Counted from the first letter of the stretch, positions 46,818-59,717 are shown. The stretch is 64,000 nt of DNA from Kwoniella bestiolae CBS 10118 (GCF_000512585.2 NC_089241.1:4668001-4732000); one strand, 5' to 3'. Translations and numbers: made by a program. Notes: generated from the letters alone by a model not told the origin.

Positions 46818-48170
46818 CTACTGCGAACGGGCCTTCGAAAGAGCCTCCCTTCTACTGGTAGACTTAGGGTCGAGGTAAGGTCTCTCGCCCAAGGAGACCG
46901 ATCGAGTACCAACTCTTTCATCGTCATCGAGATCTTCTGTAGCCGAATCTACGAAGTAGGCCCATGAATCAGTTACAGATATTCAGATGAAGGTTCACGG
47001 AATGTTGCTCGGACTTACGGAAAGTTGATCGATTATCCCAAATAGCCAGACTGTTCTCTTCCCATCTGAATCTCACTTGCAGATCGTGGTTCTATCACAT
47101 CCATCGCGCAATGAGCTGTCTGTTCGGTCAATGACATGGGTTCCAGGACTTACAGCGGAAATATGTTCGAACAAGAAATTCAACAAGTTATCCGATTCAT
47201 GTTGAGTCAACTCATTTATCCTCTTCGTAAATCCCCTGTTGACGAATAATCCTTTCCAACCAGTTACAGGGTTGGTTCTGATAACAGGGTGTACGGCTGA
47301 AAGACTCTGTCCGACGTTCTCTGGGGATCCTCTCGGTTCTCGGAGCGTTGTGCCCTGTCTCTTGGCGATATCCACGAATCCTTGCCCAACGTGTGTAGCG
47401 GTTAAGCCTTCTAAGAGTGATTTGTAGACTGGTGAAAGTCTATCATATGCTTCGTATGCAGACGCCCACAGGGTATCACCACCGACTTGAGGGAGTTTCC
47501 GGATTTGGAGAGTTGCGTAATCTGATGGGACTGGTTCGAAGGTAATGTCAGAGTGCTGCGTTACATTCACCTGTTAGCACTACTCAAAGACAGGTGAGAT
47601 GGTTGCGGCCGCGAACTCACCCATAGGTTTGCATGGAATTTCCTCTTTATTACGGTAAAGTCATCCCGCTTGAAGGTCTTGTCAAAGACATATTTATTGG
47701 AGATCATAGAAACCTCGTCACCAAATTCACTCCCACCCATTGTTAAAGGATGGACGTGAAGTCCGCTTGTAGATGATTTACCACCGAGTTTGCCTAATGA
47801 TTCTACCAGTTTTGTCTGCTCGTTTGGTGAGATCACTGCATCTCGGAAGAATACCACACCTCTCTCCGATCTGCACGGCGTCCCACAATCAGCCCTATTA
47901 TGTTCAAGATGAGACGGAATGAACTCACACCAATCGACCAAGAGCCTTTTCTTTCTGCTCATTTCCCAAAATATCTCGTATGGACAGAGTCGGTTTGCCG
48001 TCAGGCGAGTACGCTCGGAACTCCGTGCCTATACTCGGAGTAGCGTCGAAGTGAGAGTATGATCGAAGATCGAAAGGAGTGTCTTGACCCTTGGCCTCAG
48101 ACACTGAGACGTTGGTCAAAGCGGCCTTGATTGTCTCAATGGGGTTTTGCTCTTGCACTGCGATAGGCAT
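46818..48170 (-). CDS. TauD/TfdA-type 2-oxoglutarate-dependent dioxygenase
   Basis: Fe(II)/2-oxoglutarate dioxygenase; yeast Jlp1 and bacterial TauD use it to release sulfite from sulfonates. Exons 48170-47929, 47870-47621, 47555-47154, 47091-47019 and 46948-46818 join in phase to about 365 residues. Iron motif: NLWHSDITFEPVP (H-x-D). Then QVGGDTLWASAYEAYDRLSP, SAVHPVIRTNPVTGWKGLFV and NHDLQVRFRWEENSLAIWDN followed by RSTFHSATED with the distal His. The 2-oxoglutarate-binding Arg is in ERVGTRSVSLGERPYLD. It could act on taurine, alkylsulfonates or a non-sulfur substrate; sequence alone does not decide. An alternating TATA tract lies upstream at about 48258-48281. Confidence 0.9.
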
Positions 48171-49130
48171 TATGTCGTGTTGATTACTGATTGATGTACT
48201 CCAATGAAGAATAAGAAGTTGTCTGCATGGAGCTCTTTGCCTTTCCGCTTCTTGTTCATATATATATATATCTATATATAAGTGTATGTAAGCATGCAAA
48301 TCGACATAATCAGATGATATGAGATGATATCAATGATGATTTTCAAATACTCTCGGCTATCCGCCTCCGGCCAAGCCAAGCTTACTGATGATGTGATCAA
48401 ATTGAGTGATTTGCATTTTTACCCTAAATTGCTTGCGCAAACCTGGGACTTCGAGTCGCCGACTACGAGGAGAAGGCGCATCGTGGAAGGAGAATCGCTC
48501 CATTGGCACGCAGCCACACGGTAATAAGCATGCATGACGTTTTTACCTTATCCAAGATGATTGCGTCAATTCGACAGAGGTATGATGAAAGGAATCTGGA
48601 ATAAATCAGCGAAATCTGGAATGATCAGTGAGTTATCTTACAAAGGCAACGTGATTAGATGTGATGGTGATGAATCGATGGCGCAATCGGTGGTGTGATT
48701 AGACAAGATAACGGCGGTGTCCTCTGAAGATGTTCACGCTAAAAGCACATCATTCTTGACTCGTTCGTCAAGTCAAAGGTTCGCCTCAAGAGCATGTGTA
48801 TATTCTGCAGCTTACAAACAGAGAGAGTTCAGGGTTCCAGGACCAGATTGGAGATCGCTGGCCTGTAGTCGTAAAGCACGTATGTAGTATTGCGCAATCC
48901 ATTTAATGCCCTTCTTGCTGATTTCCCATGTTCTCGGTTGTGCTCAGATCTTGCCTACTCAGTTGAACCTGCAAACATGTTACGCGATCGGCTCTCTTTC
49001 GAACAGCTGTAGAATTGTGGGAATCAGACTTTCGTGAGACATGATGCTCCACACCTGAAGAGCTTTATATAAGATGCTACGATAAGGAAACATCTGATCA
49101 CGTTAATCTAACGTTACATCAAGCTCGGTC
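48171..49130. promoter_or_regulatory. Divergent upstream region of TauD-type and MFS genes
   Basis: About 960 bp. An alternating TATATATA tract (48258-48281) is placed as a TATA region for the minus-strand dioxygenase, about 90-110 nt before its ATG. The plus-strand gene has TATATAAG near 49067. No gene was recognised. Confidence 0.4.
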
Positions 49131-51367
49131 ATGACTAGTCCAACAGCAGATGAACGTCGGCCGCTACTGAGCGGTAACGGAAAGGATGACTTTCAGCAAG
49201 ATTGGAGGCATCTCACTGTGACTCGCAAAAGAGTCATAGTAGCTACGGCGCTATTGACCGGATTTTTGTCCGCTCTCGACCTGACAGGTGAGCGAGTCGG
49301 TCGTATGACTGGCTCAAGCGACAGGAATGCGATGTTGACGTACATTGCGCGTATACAGTTGTGGCGACATGCATAGCTACAATATCATCTGAACTGCATT
49401 CAGCAGATCAAGAAGCATGGATAGGTCAGTGCTACTAACTCCGGTCTACGGGACGGTTCACACTGAATATCGAGTTCCGCAGGCACCGCATATCTTTGGA
49501 GCAGTGTCACCTTCACACCGCTGTATGGACGATTGAGTGATCTGATAGGGAGAAGAGCAGCATACGTACAAGCCGTTTTCATATTCACAATCGGAACTTT
49601 AGGTTGCGGAGTTGCTCCAAGCTTCTCCTTCCTCATCATTTCTCGATTCATAGCTGGTATGGGAGGTGGAGGAATCGGGACAGTCTCCAGCGTACTTATG
49701 GCGGATATATTCACACCTGCGGAACAAGGCTTCTACCAAGGTCTGGAGTTTGCTGTGTGGGGTGCTGGAACCGGGCTAGGCGGACCTATAGGAGGGGCTC
49801 TGACGCAGTCATTCGGTTGGAGAGCGGCTTTCTATGGTATGTCCGGTTCACAAATTCGCAAAGCTTCTCTACTAATGAAGACTTGGGAATAGCACAAGTA
49901 CCGATCGCAGCAATCGCTTTGATTGCTATACCCATCGCAATTCCCTCTTCTGAGAAGAGTCATTATGATCTCAAATCGCTAAGATTGATAGATTTTGGTG
50001 GGGCTGTCACTCTTCTGATCTCCGTGCGTCAAATGCCAGTCTTGACTCAACGTGTAATCTTGACAGCTGACAATGGTCTAGATTGGATCATTATTGCAAT
50101 TGCTGTCTCGAGCTGGGGGCACCGAGCCGATCTCCCATGATCCATTCACCTTTGCGATGGCCATTCTGGCCCCGGTATTCTTCGTAGCCTTTGTCTACGT
50201 GGAACTGAAAGTCGCAAAGAGACCAGTCTTGCCATTATCACTCTTGAAAAGGCGGACTCCATTATGTGTAGGCATCATTGCTGGGGTTATCGCTGTCGTT
50301 AACTTCAACATGACTTATCATTTACCGTGAGTTCGCCCTCTTAAGCGTCAAATTGGATACTGTAGACTAAATCAAGATATAGGATGGTCTTCGAGATCGT
50401 CTTTCAGCAACCTCTGGCTGTGGCTGGAGCGCATTTGTTACCTAATTCAGTCAGTTCGATCTTCGTGCGGAATTCCAACAATGCAGCTGACGTCAAGCAT
50501 AGATCGCAATGTCTGTATCTGCACCTATCATGGGGTACATTTGCAAGAAAACGCTCCACTTCAAGTGGCTTACTGTAATCAATTGCGCCGGACCTGTCAT
50601 ATCGATGGCTCTTTTCGTGACCTTGCGAGAAAACTCATCATGGGCTGCGCAATGGCTCAGCGTAGTTCCAATGGGAATCGGATTCAGTGGTTTGCTCACA
50701 CTTACTTTGGGTGAGTCCCAAGTATCTATTATTTGTGTTGAACGGAACTGACGACATTTTGTAGTTGGCATGCTCAATTCGGTCGCAAGTAAGTGAAGCA
50801 TGTTGAACTACAGCACAAATGTCGTTAATCTGACAAACAATGTAGTCGATGAGATTGCCACGGCTACCGGATTTGTCTTTGTCTGGCGGAGTCTGGGTCA
50901 GGTGTTCGGGGTAGGCCTGTCCAGTGCCGTATTCCAGGCTTCACTAGCAAGTCAACTGGAAAGAAGGTTCAAGTCGCCTGAGGTGAGTCTTTGCGCTGAT
51001 TCCGGACTTCTTTGACTATTGACGTCCTTACAGATAATTGTCAAACTTCGCCATGTCTTCCATGCGATTGACGATCTACCTGAAGAGTGGCAGAGGGAGA
51101 CGGCCAGGGAGGGTTTTAGAGTAGCGTTGAGGAACACCTTTATCTTTGGCCTGGCCGGTGCATCGCTTGTGTTCTTGACTTCTCTCTTTGTGAGTCCTTA
51201 ACCGCCCTAAACTGGATCTCTCATGTGCTGATGACTTACTCTAGATTCCCGATGATCGGCTGAAAGGTCCAGAAGAAGGACCTATCTTTGCTGTGCCTGG
51301 CACGGACACACATCCGGACTTGATTGAGGGGGAAGGGCGAAGAGATCCTACAGGTTCAAGGGAATGA
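49131..51367 (+). CDS. MFS transporter, DHA2/vacuolar basic amino acid (Vba/Fnx1)-like
   Basis: Multi-pass H+ antiporter of the DHA2-like MFS group; fungal relatives move basic amino acids into vacuoles or export drugs. Exons 49131-49287, 49359-49424, 49483-49836, 49893-50023, 50127-50326, 50383-50449, 50503-50710, 50765-50788 (24 nt), 50846-50982, 51034-51189 and 51245-51367 give about 540 residues in phase. Motif A is PLYGRLSDLIGRRAAY; motif C-like FAVWGAGTGLGGPIGGALTQ; also FIAGMGGGGIGTV and TGFVFVWRSLGQVFGVGLSS. The N-terminus (DERRPLLSG) has a dileucine-type sequence seen in vacuolar members. The intron at 50024-50126 is uncertain; other acceptors break the frame. Substrate inferred from family only. 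Confidence 0.85.
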
Positions 51368-51680
51368 TGTCTGCTATAGATCTGATAGATGATTTGATCC
51401 ATTAAATATGGGTCTCGTTCAGACCGTTGTAAATGGAACAGCATCTGACAGCGTTGTACGATGAATAGCAAGAGGTATAATGTCACCCTTCACGCAGAGC
51501 CAACGACCACATCAACGTGAACTCCTGATCACGTGACATGACGACATCTCTACTCACCAACACTGAAGACGACATGCTGAAAAGAATGATACTGTAACAT
51601 GTCAACTTACACGATATCCTTCTCAACGTGTCATACAGTTGCTTACTCTCGCTGCGATACACAGGCAGAATCAGCTTGGA

Positions 51681-52823
51681 ATGGTATACTGGGTGTTCGG
51701 ATACGGCTCGCTGATCTTTAAGCCCCCGTATGTATTCTCGTCCTAGACGTGCTCCCCGATTGAAGCTGATCCAGTCGCTCCAGCACAGACCGCACGCCGT
51801 CGAGCATCGTAAGTCTATACTAGGAACGAATCAAGTCTGACAGCTGCAGGATCTGGTTATGTCAAGGGCGTAGTGAGGCGCTTTGCCCAGTCATCGGTTG
51901 ATCATAGAGGTACACACGAAGCTCCTGGTAGAGTGGTCACCGTCATAGAAGCTAGAGAATGGCACAAATTGGAAGGTATCGTGAGTGAATACTTGGTACT
52001 ACCTTATCTACCACGTGTGTTAGCTAACAGCTAACATACCCAAAGACAATACCGGAAGGAACGATACTACCGGAAGATTACGTGTGGGGTATGGCATATA
52101 GGATTGATCCGGAGTATGAAGAAGAGGTGAAAGCTTATATGGGTGAGTAAATGTGGTATCATCAAATGTGGATCAATTTGAATCAAGCTGATTCATGCAG
52201 AGCATCGGGAGAAGGTGAATCCACCCCAAGTCCTCACTAATTCCCTAACCGAGTTCATTTACTGACCGGACTGCAGAATGGTTATACTTGTCATTTTGTG
52301 CCAGTGTACACCACTTCACCCGCTGGCGACGAGGAATCAATAGCAGTTGAAAGTGTGAGTAACACCGTTACTTTGGATCACGGATGCGCACAAGGGACTG
52401 ATAGTCTCTTCACCTCACTAGGCTGAGATATGGATCGGCAAACTGGATAATCCAGCATTTAGTGAGCTTTGATCACTACCTCGCACCGAGGATCTTCTGG
52501 CTCATTCACGTCTAATAGTCGGCTTCGAACCCGTCAACGAGCTCGCAAAGACGATCTCAGAAAGACATGGACCATCGGGGCCGAACAAAGTGAGTTTCAT
52601 CTGCCTTTATGGGCATCGAACGACTGTCTGTCTGATAATACGGATATCAGGAATATCTATATAAGCTTGCAGAGTCTGTCAGACATCTATATCCCCACGT
52701 ACGAGATGACTATTTATTCCGTTTAGAAGTAAGTCTCATCAGCAGATGGCCACGGTGTGAGAGCGACAGCTAACAGAATCAACAACTCAGGCTACGGTGA
52801 AGGCATTAGAACCTAGAGACTAG
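51681..52823 (+). CDS. GCG1: ChaC-type glutathione-specific gamma-glutamylcyclotransferase
   Basis: Cytosolic enzyme cleaving glutathione to 5-oxoproline and Cys-Gly. Ten exons: 51681-51727, 51789-51808 (20 nt), 51850-51980, 52046-52142, 52201-52214 (14 nt), 52277-52354, 52422-52461, 52519-52589, 52651-52728 and 52791-52823; all join in phase to about 202 residues, the family length. Signatures: VFGYGSLIFKP (substrate loop), VVRRFAQSSVDHRGT, APGRVVTVIEA, YVWGMAYRIDPEYEEEVKAY, then EHREKNGYTCHFVPVYT with the catalytic Glu region. It ends with RHGPSGPNKEYLYKLAESVR. Both micro-exons are fixed by ChaC homology. Confidence 0.92.
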
Positions 52824-53013
52824 ATGAATCACATCCAGCACATTGGTGATGCATTGCGTATGGATATCTGGGCCTTCCTGCATGCCAGTTTCCGTGGCCG
52901 CAGATCGACTTCGATACACACAAGGTATACGCACACATGGAATTACCAGAGAACAATTTTTTCTGAAGAGCTAACCAAAGGAGATACAAACTTCCCTCGG
53001 AGGGCTGGAAAAA

Positions 53014-55062
53014 CTACAAGATATACTGGAATTCAGGATTTTGGAAATCGGTCAAATCGTCGAAAGCATGAGCATTGATATCACTCCCTTCGCCAGCGGC
53101 GGCGATTTCTCGTTTGTAGGCCTGAGAATTCCAATCGTAAGCATGCATTCGGATTTTGTCCTCGGTCAAGATCAAAATACCCACCGCAGCTTCTTCGAGA
53201 GTCATGATCGACATATCTTTAATATCGACAACTCTACCCAGCCTCTCCCTCCTCTTTCGCTGTCTTCGATTAAGGTGTTTCAGGTATACAGCCATCGAGC
53301 AGATCAAGGTGAACAGTAAGGCCCAACATGACATATCAGTATATAGACCGGTTCTATAGATCGGAGCCTCATCTTCGAGATCTATTACGAAACGGACGAA
53401 TCAGCATCCCACAGGTCCGTATGTAGTGGTAAGCGTTACTTACAGACTTGTGGTCCCGCAACATTACCTGCGCATTGAAAGATGAACAAGATTGCTCCGA
53501 GTGTTCGCTGTTTGGTTGTACCAGCGGCATTCATATTTGCCCAAGAGTACACGAGGGGCTCTGATGAGTGACAACACCCGTCAGCAAGATCACTGAGGGC
53601 ATGAGGAGAGGATCGTGCTCACGAAGAGGTGTGTATAGCATGATGACATAGTAAGACCCCAATAAAGCATGAGGGTTGGTTCGAGGTACGTAAAGTAATG
53701 ATGCTGCTCCAGCGATGGGGAAGAGGACGAAGAAGCTGTGAGTGAAGGTTTCGGTCAGCTTTGATCTATGTCATGATGTGAATCGGACATACGCAACTAC
53801 CGGGAACCTCAATCTGATCTTATTCATGGTCCAAGTACCTCCAATCAGGAAAATCAGGGTCAAAACGTTTGGTGGAATTTGGAACAGGATGGTATCGAAA
53901 GAGTTGAACCCGAATCCTTTGGTTATCAAGGTACCGAAAGTGCCGATACCTGAACTTGGAATTGCCATGCATGTGAGCATCAGGCCCCATCCCCATGTCT
54001 TCGGGTCGTATAGTGTCTCCCGGAATTGTTCCAACTTCCATTTACTGAAGCAGTCATCACGTTAGCCCAGATCCGATCACGAACATGGCAGAGAAAGCTT
54101 ACGAGGTCTTTGTACCTGTATTGTTATCCCTCAATCTCTCTACAGCTATTACCTTCTCCTTTTGGCTCAAAAATTTGGCAGATGAGATATCGTTGGGCAT
54201 CATCCAAAAGATCAAGGGGCAAAACGCCAATGTGATACATCCTAAAAACAGGAAGATCCCTTGCCAAGGCTGAATACCAGATTTGACATGACCAATAGCG
54301 TATGTGAGGATCGGTCCGATGATCCCAGAGACGGAGCTCGACATGAGCCATGCTAGGAATATCGACAGATCATTAGTTATAGTTCAACATGATGACGGTC
54401 AAGCGAAACATACCGGTGTTCCTATAAGTCTGTTCCCTTCTTCTCCAGAACAGCTGAGTCATAGCGATGAATGAAGGGCTGATGGTAGCTTCGAATGCTC
54501 CCAGAAGCGCACGGGTAGCCAACAAACCAGCAAAATTATGACAAGCGGCCATACAGCATAGAGATACTCCCCAGCAGAAGACGTTGCCCACCACCCACCA
54601 AGCTATAGGTAGCTTGACTAAGGCGTATGCAGAGATGGGTTGGACGACAAGTTGCATTAGGTAAATGATGGATCCAAGCCAGGAGTATTGTTTACCGACC
54701 AGATGTGCTTCTTTCTTCAAATCGAATACTGCTGCGTAGGATAGGGCGCTTTTGTCGAGGTGAACAAGGGTGTAGACAATGAACATGGGAACTGGTAGAA
54801 GTAGAGTCAGGCAATTACCGTATTGGAGACTTGAAGACTACCCACTACAAACCCATATATCCAATTTACGAAGTACCTTCTTATCTTCCTCAATCGTGTA
54901 TTCTACCGATCCATACTCCCTGAGGATTCTGGCCGCATCGTCCTCAGCATGATTGAGGTATTTATCATCGATTGCGACTCGCGCCTCGGGGATCTCTTCG
55001 ACATGATTGATCTCGAGATCTTTGTCATCCTGTACGAGATGAGATTGATTCGCATGAGACAT
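53014..55062 (-). CDS. Dal5-family (ACS) MFS anion permease
   Basis: Plasma-membrane H+ symporter of the allantoate-permease family; members carry allantoate, nicotinate, biotin precursors or organic sulfur compounds. Exons 55062-54846, 54791-54414, 54352-54103, 54044-53793, 53735-53623, 53560-53444, 53381-53185 and 53121-53014 join in phase to about 543 residues. Signatures: TLVHLDKSALSYAAVFDLKK, LGSIIYLMQLVVQPISAYAL, FWRRREQTYRNTAWLMSSSV, and the C-terminal ERLGRVVDIKDMSIMTLEEA plus FDDLTDFQNPEFQYIL, both typical of fungal members. The same frame stays open upstream to a Met at 55497; I prefer 55062 because the family N-terminus is about 60-70 residues. Substrate unknown. Confidence 0.9.
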
Positions 55063-55717
55063 CTCGTCGTGTTCTTGTTGGCGGTAAGACAGTGAGGGGT
55101 AGGAGGATGAGATGGGATTTTTACCCCATGGTGCCCTTGTTATATCTTCTAATCTTGCAATGGGTCCCCTTATCTTGGAGCTCATGGGTGGATACTTTCT
55201 GTGGATGTCATTGCCCAAAATAGATCGCAGATAGGAATAAAAAGCACTTGGTGGATCTTGGCAGGAATATGGATATCTTATCGTGCATACCTCCTGTCCA
55301 CCAGCAAGAGAGCCAAGAGATCGAAAATAGTCTCTGTCCTCAAATTCAAGCTCACCAGTCCCACCTAGAAGCTTGAAAGTCAAAGTGGGACCATCTATAA
55401 ATAGCTTTTTCATGACTTCCCGAAACTCATCTTCGGGGCATGCACTGCAGAAGAAGAGCCCAATGTCATGTGATATGGACTTCCCCGAAATCTTCATCTG
55501 GTTATACCGTAATTCACCTTGATTAAAAGGCTAACACGCATACCGGTCGGTCCGGCACCGCGAGCTCGGTGTATTGTCATACCTCCCGGTTTATCGTGTG
55601 CGCTTCTGTGCTTCCTGTATATATACTGAGAAGCATATATCATTGGTCTCCAATATCAAGCACTAATTGAATTGTCCGCAGTGCTACACATAACCATATC
55701 GAGCAGATATAATCAAG

Positions 55718-57544
55718 ATGTCCATCAAACCCGAGTACTCAGCTCCCATGTTCGATTACCGTTCGTACGAGGTGAAAGAGGAGAACGTAGATGAGCTGGT
55801 CGCAAGAATCACAAAAGCATTGGTCGAATTGGAGGACAAAGAAGGGATCCACAAATACACAAGTGAGTGTTCCACCCATCTTCGTTGGAGGTGACAGAGC
55901 GAGCGGTCAGTTCTGACCTATCATTGATTTAGTTGACGATGGAAGAGTGATTGACAGTACCAGGTAAGTCTTCAGGCAATATGTCACCTGATTCGAGGGT
56001 CCAGCTCAAAGAATGATGTAGCTGGAATTTCTGGGAATGGCAGCAGGCAATCGGTTTATATGGGTTATTCAATGTGAGTGACTGTTTTCGATTAGGGCAG
56101 CAAATTACCAGAGTTGACAGAGTCCTTTCGCAGTATTATAACCTCAAGATCTCAGAAGACCCCTCTTCAGCCGAGGGTGCCAAGACTCTCAAGATCATCA
56201 AAGACTGGTACACCGCTAGAGCCGAAGAAGGAGGCACCACCAAGAACATCAACAGTATGGCTGTGTTGCTCACTTTGGCGTCTCTCATGGAGGTAGAGTA
56301 TCAGCGGGGAGGTATCTTCTCGACGGAGGAAAAGAGGCTGTATGAGGGTTGGATTGATGAATGGGCTGAATGGGCATATCATGATTGTCCTCGTGAGTGT
56401 TGGAGACCATCGGATGAAGCTGAGCCAGGACTTCGCTCACACGATTCGGGTAGGAACTGAACAGGGTATATTTCAGCACAGTGAGTTTGAAACGACATTC
56501 TGCATATTATATATAAAAGTGTGGGTGACCGACTCCGGCTTTCACGATAGTCACCTTCAGACTGGAGAACAAGAACCAAGTGTGGGATGACACCCTTATG
56601 ATGACTGGTGAGTATCGTCCATCTGCGCATGGGAGGACCCCCAGGACCGTGAGCTAAAAGAGGTCTACATACTACAGTTTTGCCGTTGGCGAAAATTGGT
56701 AAATTATTGAATCGACCTCATTACATTGAAGAGGGTGAGTAACTTGTGATCTATTTCACCGACCGACCAGAGCTGAACTCAGGATCTGGTTCAGCCAAAT
56801 TTCAATTCGTTCAACATGCACAATATCTAATGGACGCAACCAACGGTCTATGGAACCACGGATTTGAATTTGACGGGCAAGGGGGCGGCCACGAATGGGG
56901 CCATATAGCTTGGGCAAGAGGTAACTGCTGGGTAAGGTTTTCGGCTTCCGACCTCTCACATGTCTGCGTAGAGTCGTCAGGGATTGATGTGAACCAAATA
57001 CTGTGATTACAGATCACTATTGCCATCCCCATCTTCCTGGATATGATCCAACTTTCCCCCAACGATTCAGTCTACAGAGTCTTAAAATCGGTGTTACATC
57101 GACAACTAGACACACTTGTCAAGCTGCAGGACCAGGAAACCGGACTGTGGAGAACGGTCCTACTCGACGAAACGAGCTACGTCGAGACAAGTGCTAGTGC
57201 AGGTTTCGTCGCTGGTATATTCATAGGAATCAGAACTGTCAGTCGATCCCATCAACTCTCGCCATTTGTGATGACATGTACTGATCCATGACTCTTAATC
57301 CGATATATAGGGTTTACTAGAAGAGGGCAAATACATCTCAACCGGCCTTTCAGGTCTGAAAGCCTGTATCGCTCAAGTGAAACCTAATGGGGAAGTCCAG
57401 AATACATCGAAGGGAACACCAATCAGTTCGGATCCAAACTTCTATAAGGATATGGTAAAGATGACGGTTGGTTTCGGTCAAGCGTTACCTATCATGGCTC
57501 TGGGCGAGTGGCTGAGGTATGAGAAGGCAAAGGGTAAAAAGTAA
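55718..57544 (+). CDS. Glycoside hydrolase family 105 (unsaturated glycuronyl hydrolase)
   Basis: Hydrolase removing the unsaturated uronic acid left by pectin or glucuronan lyases (YteR/YesR type). Ten exons: 55718-55862, 55933-55963, 56022-56073, 56134-56392, 56454-56480, 56551-56607, 56678-56734, 56795-56931, 57013-57237 and 57311-57544; in phase, about 407 residues. Motifs: SWNFWEWQQAIGLYGLFN, TEQGIFQH then NKNQVWDDTLMMTVLPLAKI (catalytic Asp region), and NHGFEFDGQGGGHEWGHIAW followed by ARGNCW. Then GLWRTVLLDETSYVETSASA and GFGQALPIMALGEWLRYE near the C-terminus. No signal peptide at the N-terminus, so it may act inside the cell on imported disaccharides; the adjacent transporters fit that idea. 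Confidence 0.92.
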
Positions 57545-57666
57545 ACATGGGACAGTTGCATGGAGAGGTCTGAGTGTGTCTTGTAAATTAACGTCTATTT
57601 TCTATACTAATCTATGTATTGATCATAACGTGCCAAGTCACTCTTGGGTCACTCTGTCAGGTATAT

Positions 57667-59717
57667 CTACTTATCGATCTCTGGAACCTCAATGATCTGA
57701 CCATTCTCATCCTGCACATTGGGCCTCTTGGTCACCGTAGGTAGGGTTTGGATAACCACCCAAAACATAGGCATCGCAATGACGTATAAACCGAAGTAAA
57801 TACCGAATGGAACGTATTTGTTACCCGAGTGAGCGTTGATACCGTACGAGACGGCCTGTCCTACCGTCTCCCATGATCTGAATACTCCGCCGGTTCGGGC
57901 ATTGGTAGTCACGTCGGAAGCGAACTGACCGAGGACCCAGTAAACCAGGGTCTGAGAGGCCCACCTATCGGAATGATAGATTGTACATAGTTAGCTCGTT
58001 GATAGCCTGGTCAGAACATGACGAAATGGTATACTTACGACATGGTGGCGTAGATGAAATGGGGGAACCATGCGCTGACGAATCTACCGGGTGTGGAACC
58101 GCTGGTGAACGGTATCGTCAGTGTCGGTTCGGTTTTCGGACAATTTCAACATGCTATCTGACACTCACTAGTCCATCCGAAGGGAGACAGGCTTGGTACC
58201 GAACCAATGCAAATTGACCATTACCCAAATCAACATTGCTCTTTTGGACTCGTGTCATCAGCACTTTTCTCTGCGACTCCTTCCACGAGGGGTTATACGA
58301 TTTGCGACTTACAGAGCAGGGATAGTAAAAGTCCAAAAAGCGATGTTCGCCTTTCGCCTGGGACCGAACCGCTTAGTATCCAAAATTCTCGAAAAGGCCA
58401 GGTTCACCACTACAGCTCCTAGAGAATTGACCAAAGTGGACAAGGCTCTGCCACGCACACTGAAATGCAATGACATATAGGTGCCCCATACTCCGTCTCC
58501 GAAATAGGTGAGAATGAATGTGGGAATAAGGAGGAGGGTCTGTGTCAACGAAACGTATTGATCAGCTCGTTGTAAGCCATATTGAGCCGAGACGAGGAGA
58601 TGTATTCTCAAACTCTCACCCTAGGCTGCTTGTGATGTTCCCATAATAGCACCATCTCCTTCTTCCAAGATTTCTTAGGCAGAAGAGGTACGCCGTACCC
58701 ATCGTCTCGAATCACTTTCCTAGTGGGAGACAAGAGGAAAGCAAAAGGGACACCTATCGAAGCGGGATAATGAATTTAGTCAGTAAAATTATGCTTGTCA
58801 TCCTGCGAGTCATAGGGAGTTCTACTTACCAAGACATTCCATGCCCAAAAACGCCAGGTAAGTCTCGACAGACACACCTCCGCCACCACTTTTCTTGACG
58901 TTCAAAGTCAAACTAATTGCACCTCCTATTATCGAGCCCACATTTCGCATCGCTACCCAGATGGAGATGTAGAAAGCACGTCGATGTTCCTCGGGATAGG
59001 AGATCATAGCTGCTGCTTCCGCAATATACAAGAAAGCGGATGCTGCGTAGATAGCCGGCTATTAATCAACCTCTGTCGGTAATTTTACTATCATGGGAGC
59101 GGGGAGAAGGTGACTTCGACTCACTAACGCCGTACAAAGCTTTCGCGAAGATCAAATACCACTGAACACCATATTTCGAATTGACGTAGAAGCCAGAACC
59201 GCTCAATGGAAATCCCACGGCTCCAATGAGACAGCAGATGGGGATACCCAGCATCCCGACCAGAGGACCACCCAGCATGGCGATCACGGTCGATACACTG
59301 TATTGGGTCGCCGAAGCCGTGTTAGCTGTCCAGGGAGTAGCTAGACCACCTCCTCCAAGACCACTAATTGCTGGAATGATACCAGTCAGCACAAAGCCCG
59401 GCCAACATTGTATACGACGATATGCTGTTGAGAGATGACATACCATTACTCATAGAAGGACCTGAGAATGCCAACAAAGCCAGAATGACCATCTGAAAGA
59501 CAACGCTTCTATATCGCCTCACCCATTTGCTCTGAGGGATCTTGATCATCCTCAAAGCATCGTGATCTACTCCTGATTCTCCAGTAAAAGAGTAACCAGC
59601 GGCTACTTTGGTTGGATCTTCATCACCTTTAGTCAGTGCCTGCGAGCGTGTTTGAGCCTCTGGTTCAGCCAAAGTTATATCTTTATTGTCGACATCAGGT
59701 TCTTGATTTCGGGACAT
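57667..59717 (-). CDS. UNC93-like MFS membrane protein (DUF895 type)
   Basis: Twelve-helix membrane protein of the UNC93/DUF895 MFS branch, frequent in fungi and mostly uncharacterised. The start at 59717 gives a hydrophilic N-terminus ending SKWVRRYRSVVFQ, then VILALLAFSGPSMSNAISGL and GGGGLATPWTANTASATQYS, diagnostic of the group. Further: GFPLSGSGFYVNSKYGVQWY, EAAAMISYPEEHRRAFYISI, WVAMRNVGSIIGGAISLTLN, TFILTYFGDGVWGTYMSLHF and NMH-like WVMVNLHWFGTKPVSLRMD. C-terminus: WASQTLVYWVLGQFASDVTT. Exon 1 is 59717-59444, exon 2 59370-59129; several shorter exons follow to the stop at 57667. Fungal members are often misnamed siderophore or ammonium carriers; the substrate is unknown. Confidence 0.83.

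Noticed and set aside
50024..50140. Frameshift in the Vba/Fnx1-like MFS gene
   Set aside because: A first reading seemed out of frame, but a GTGCGT donor at 50024 with acceptor at 50126 restores phase, so no frameshift is needed.
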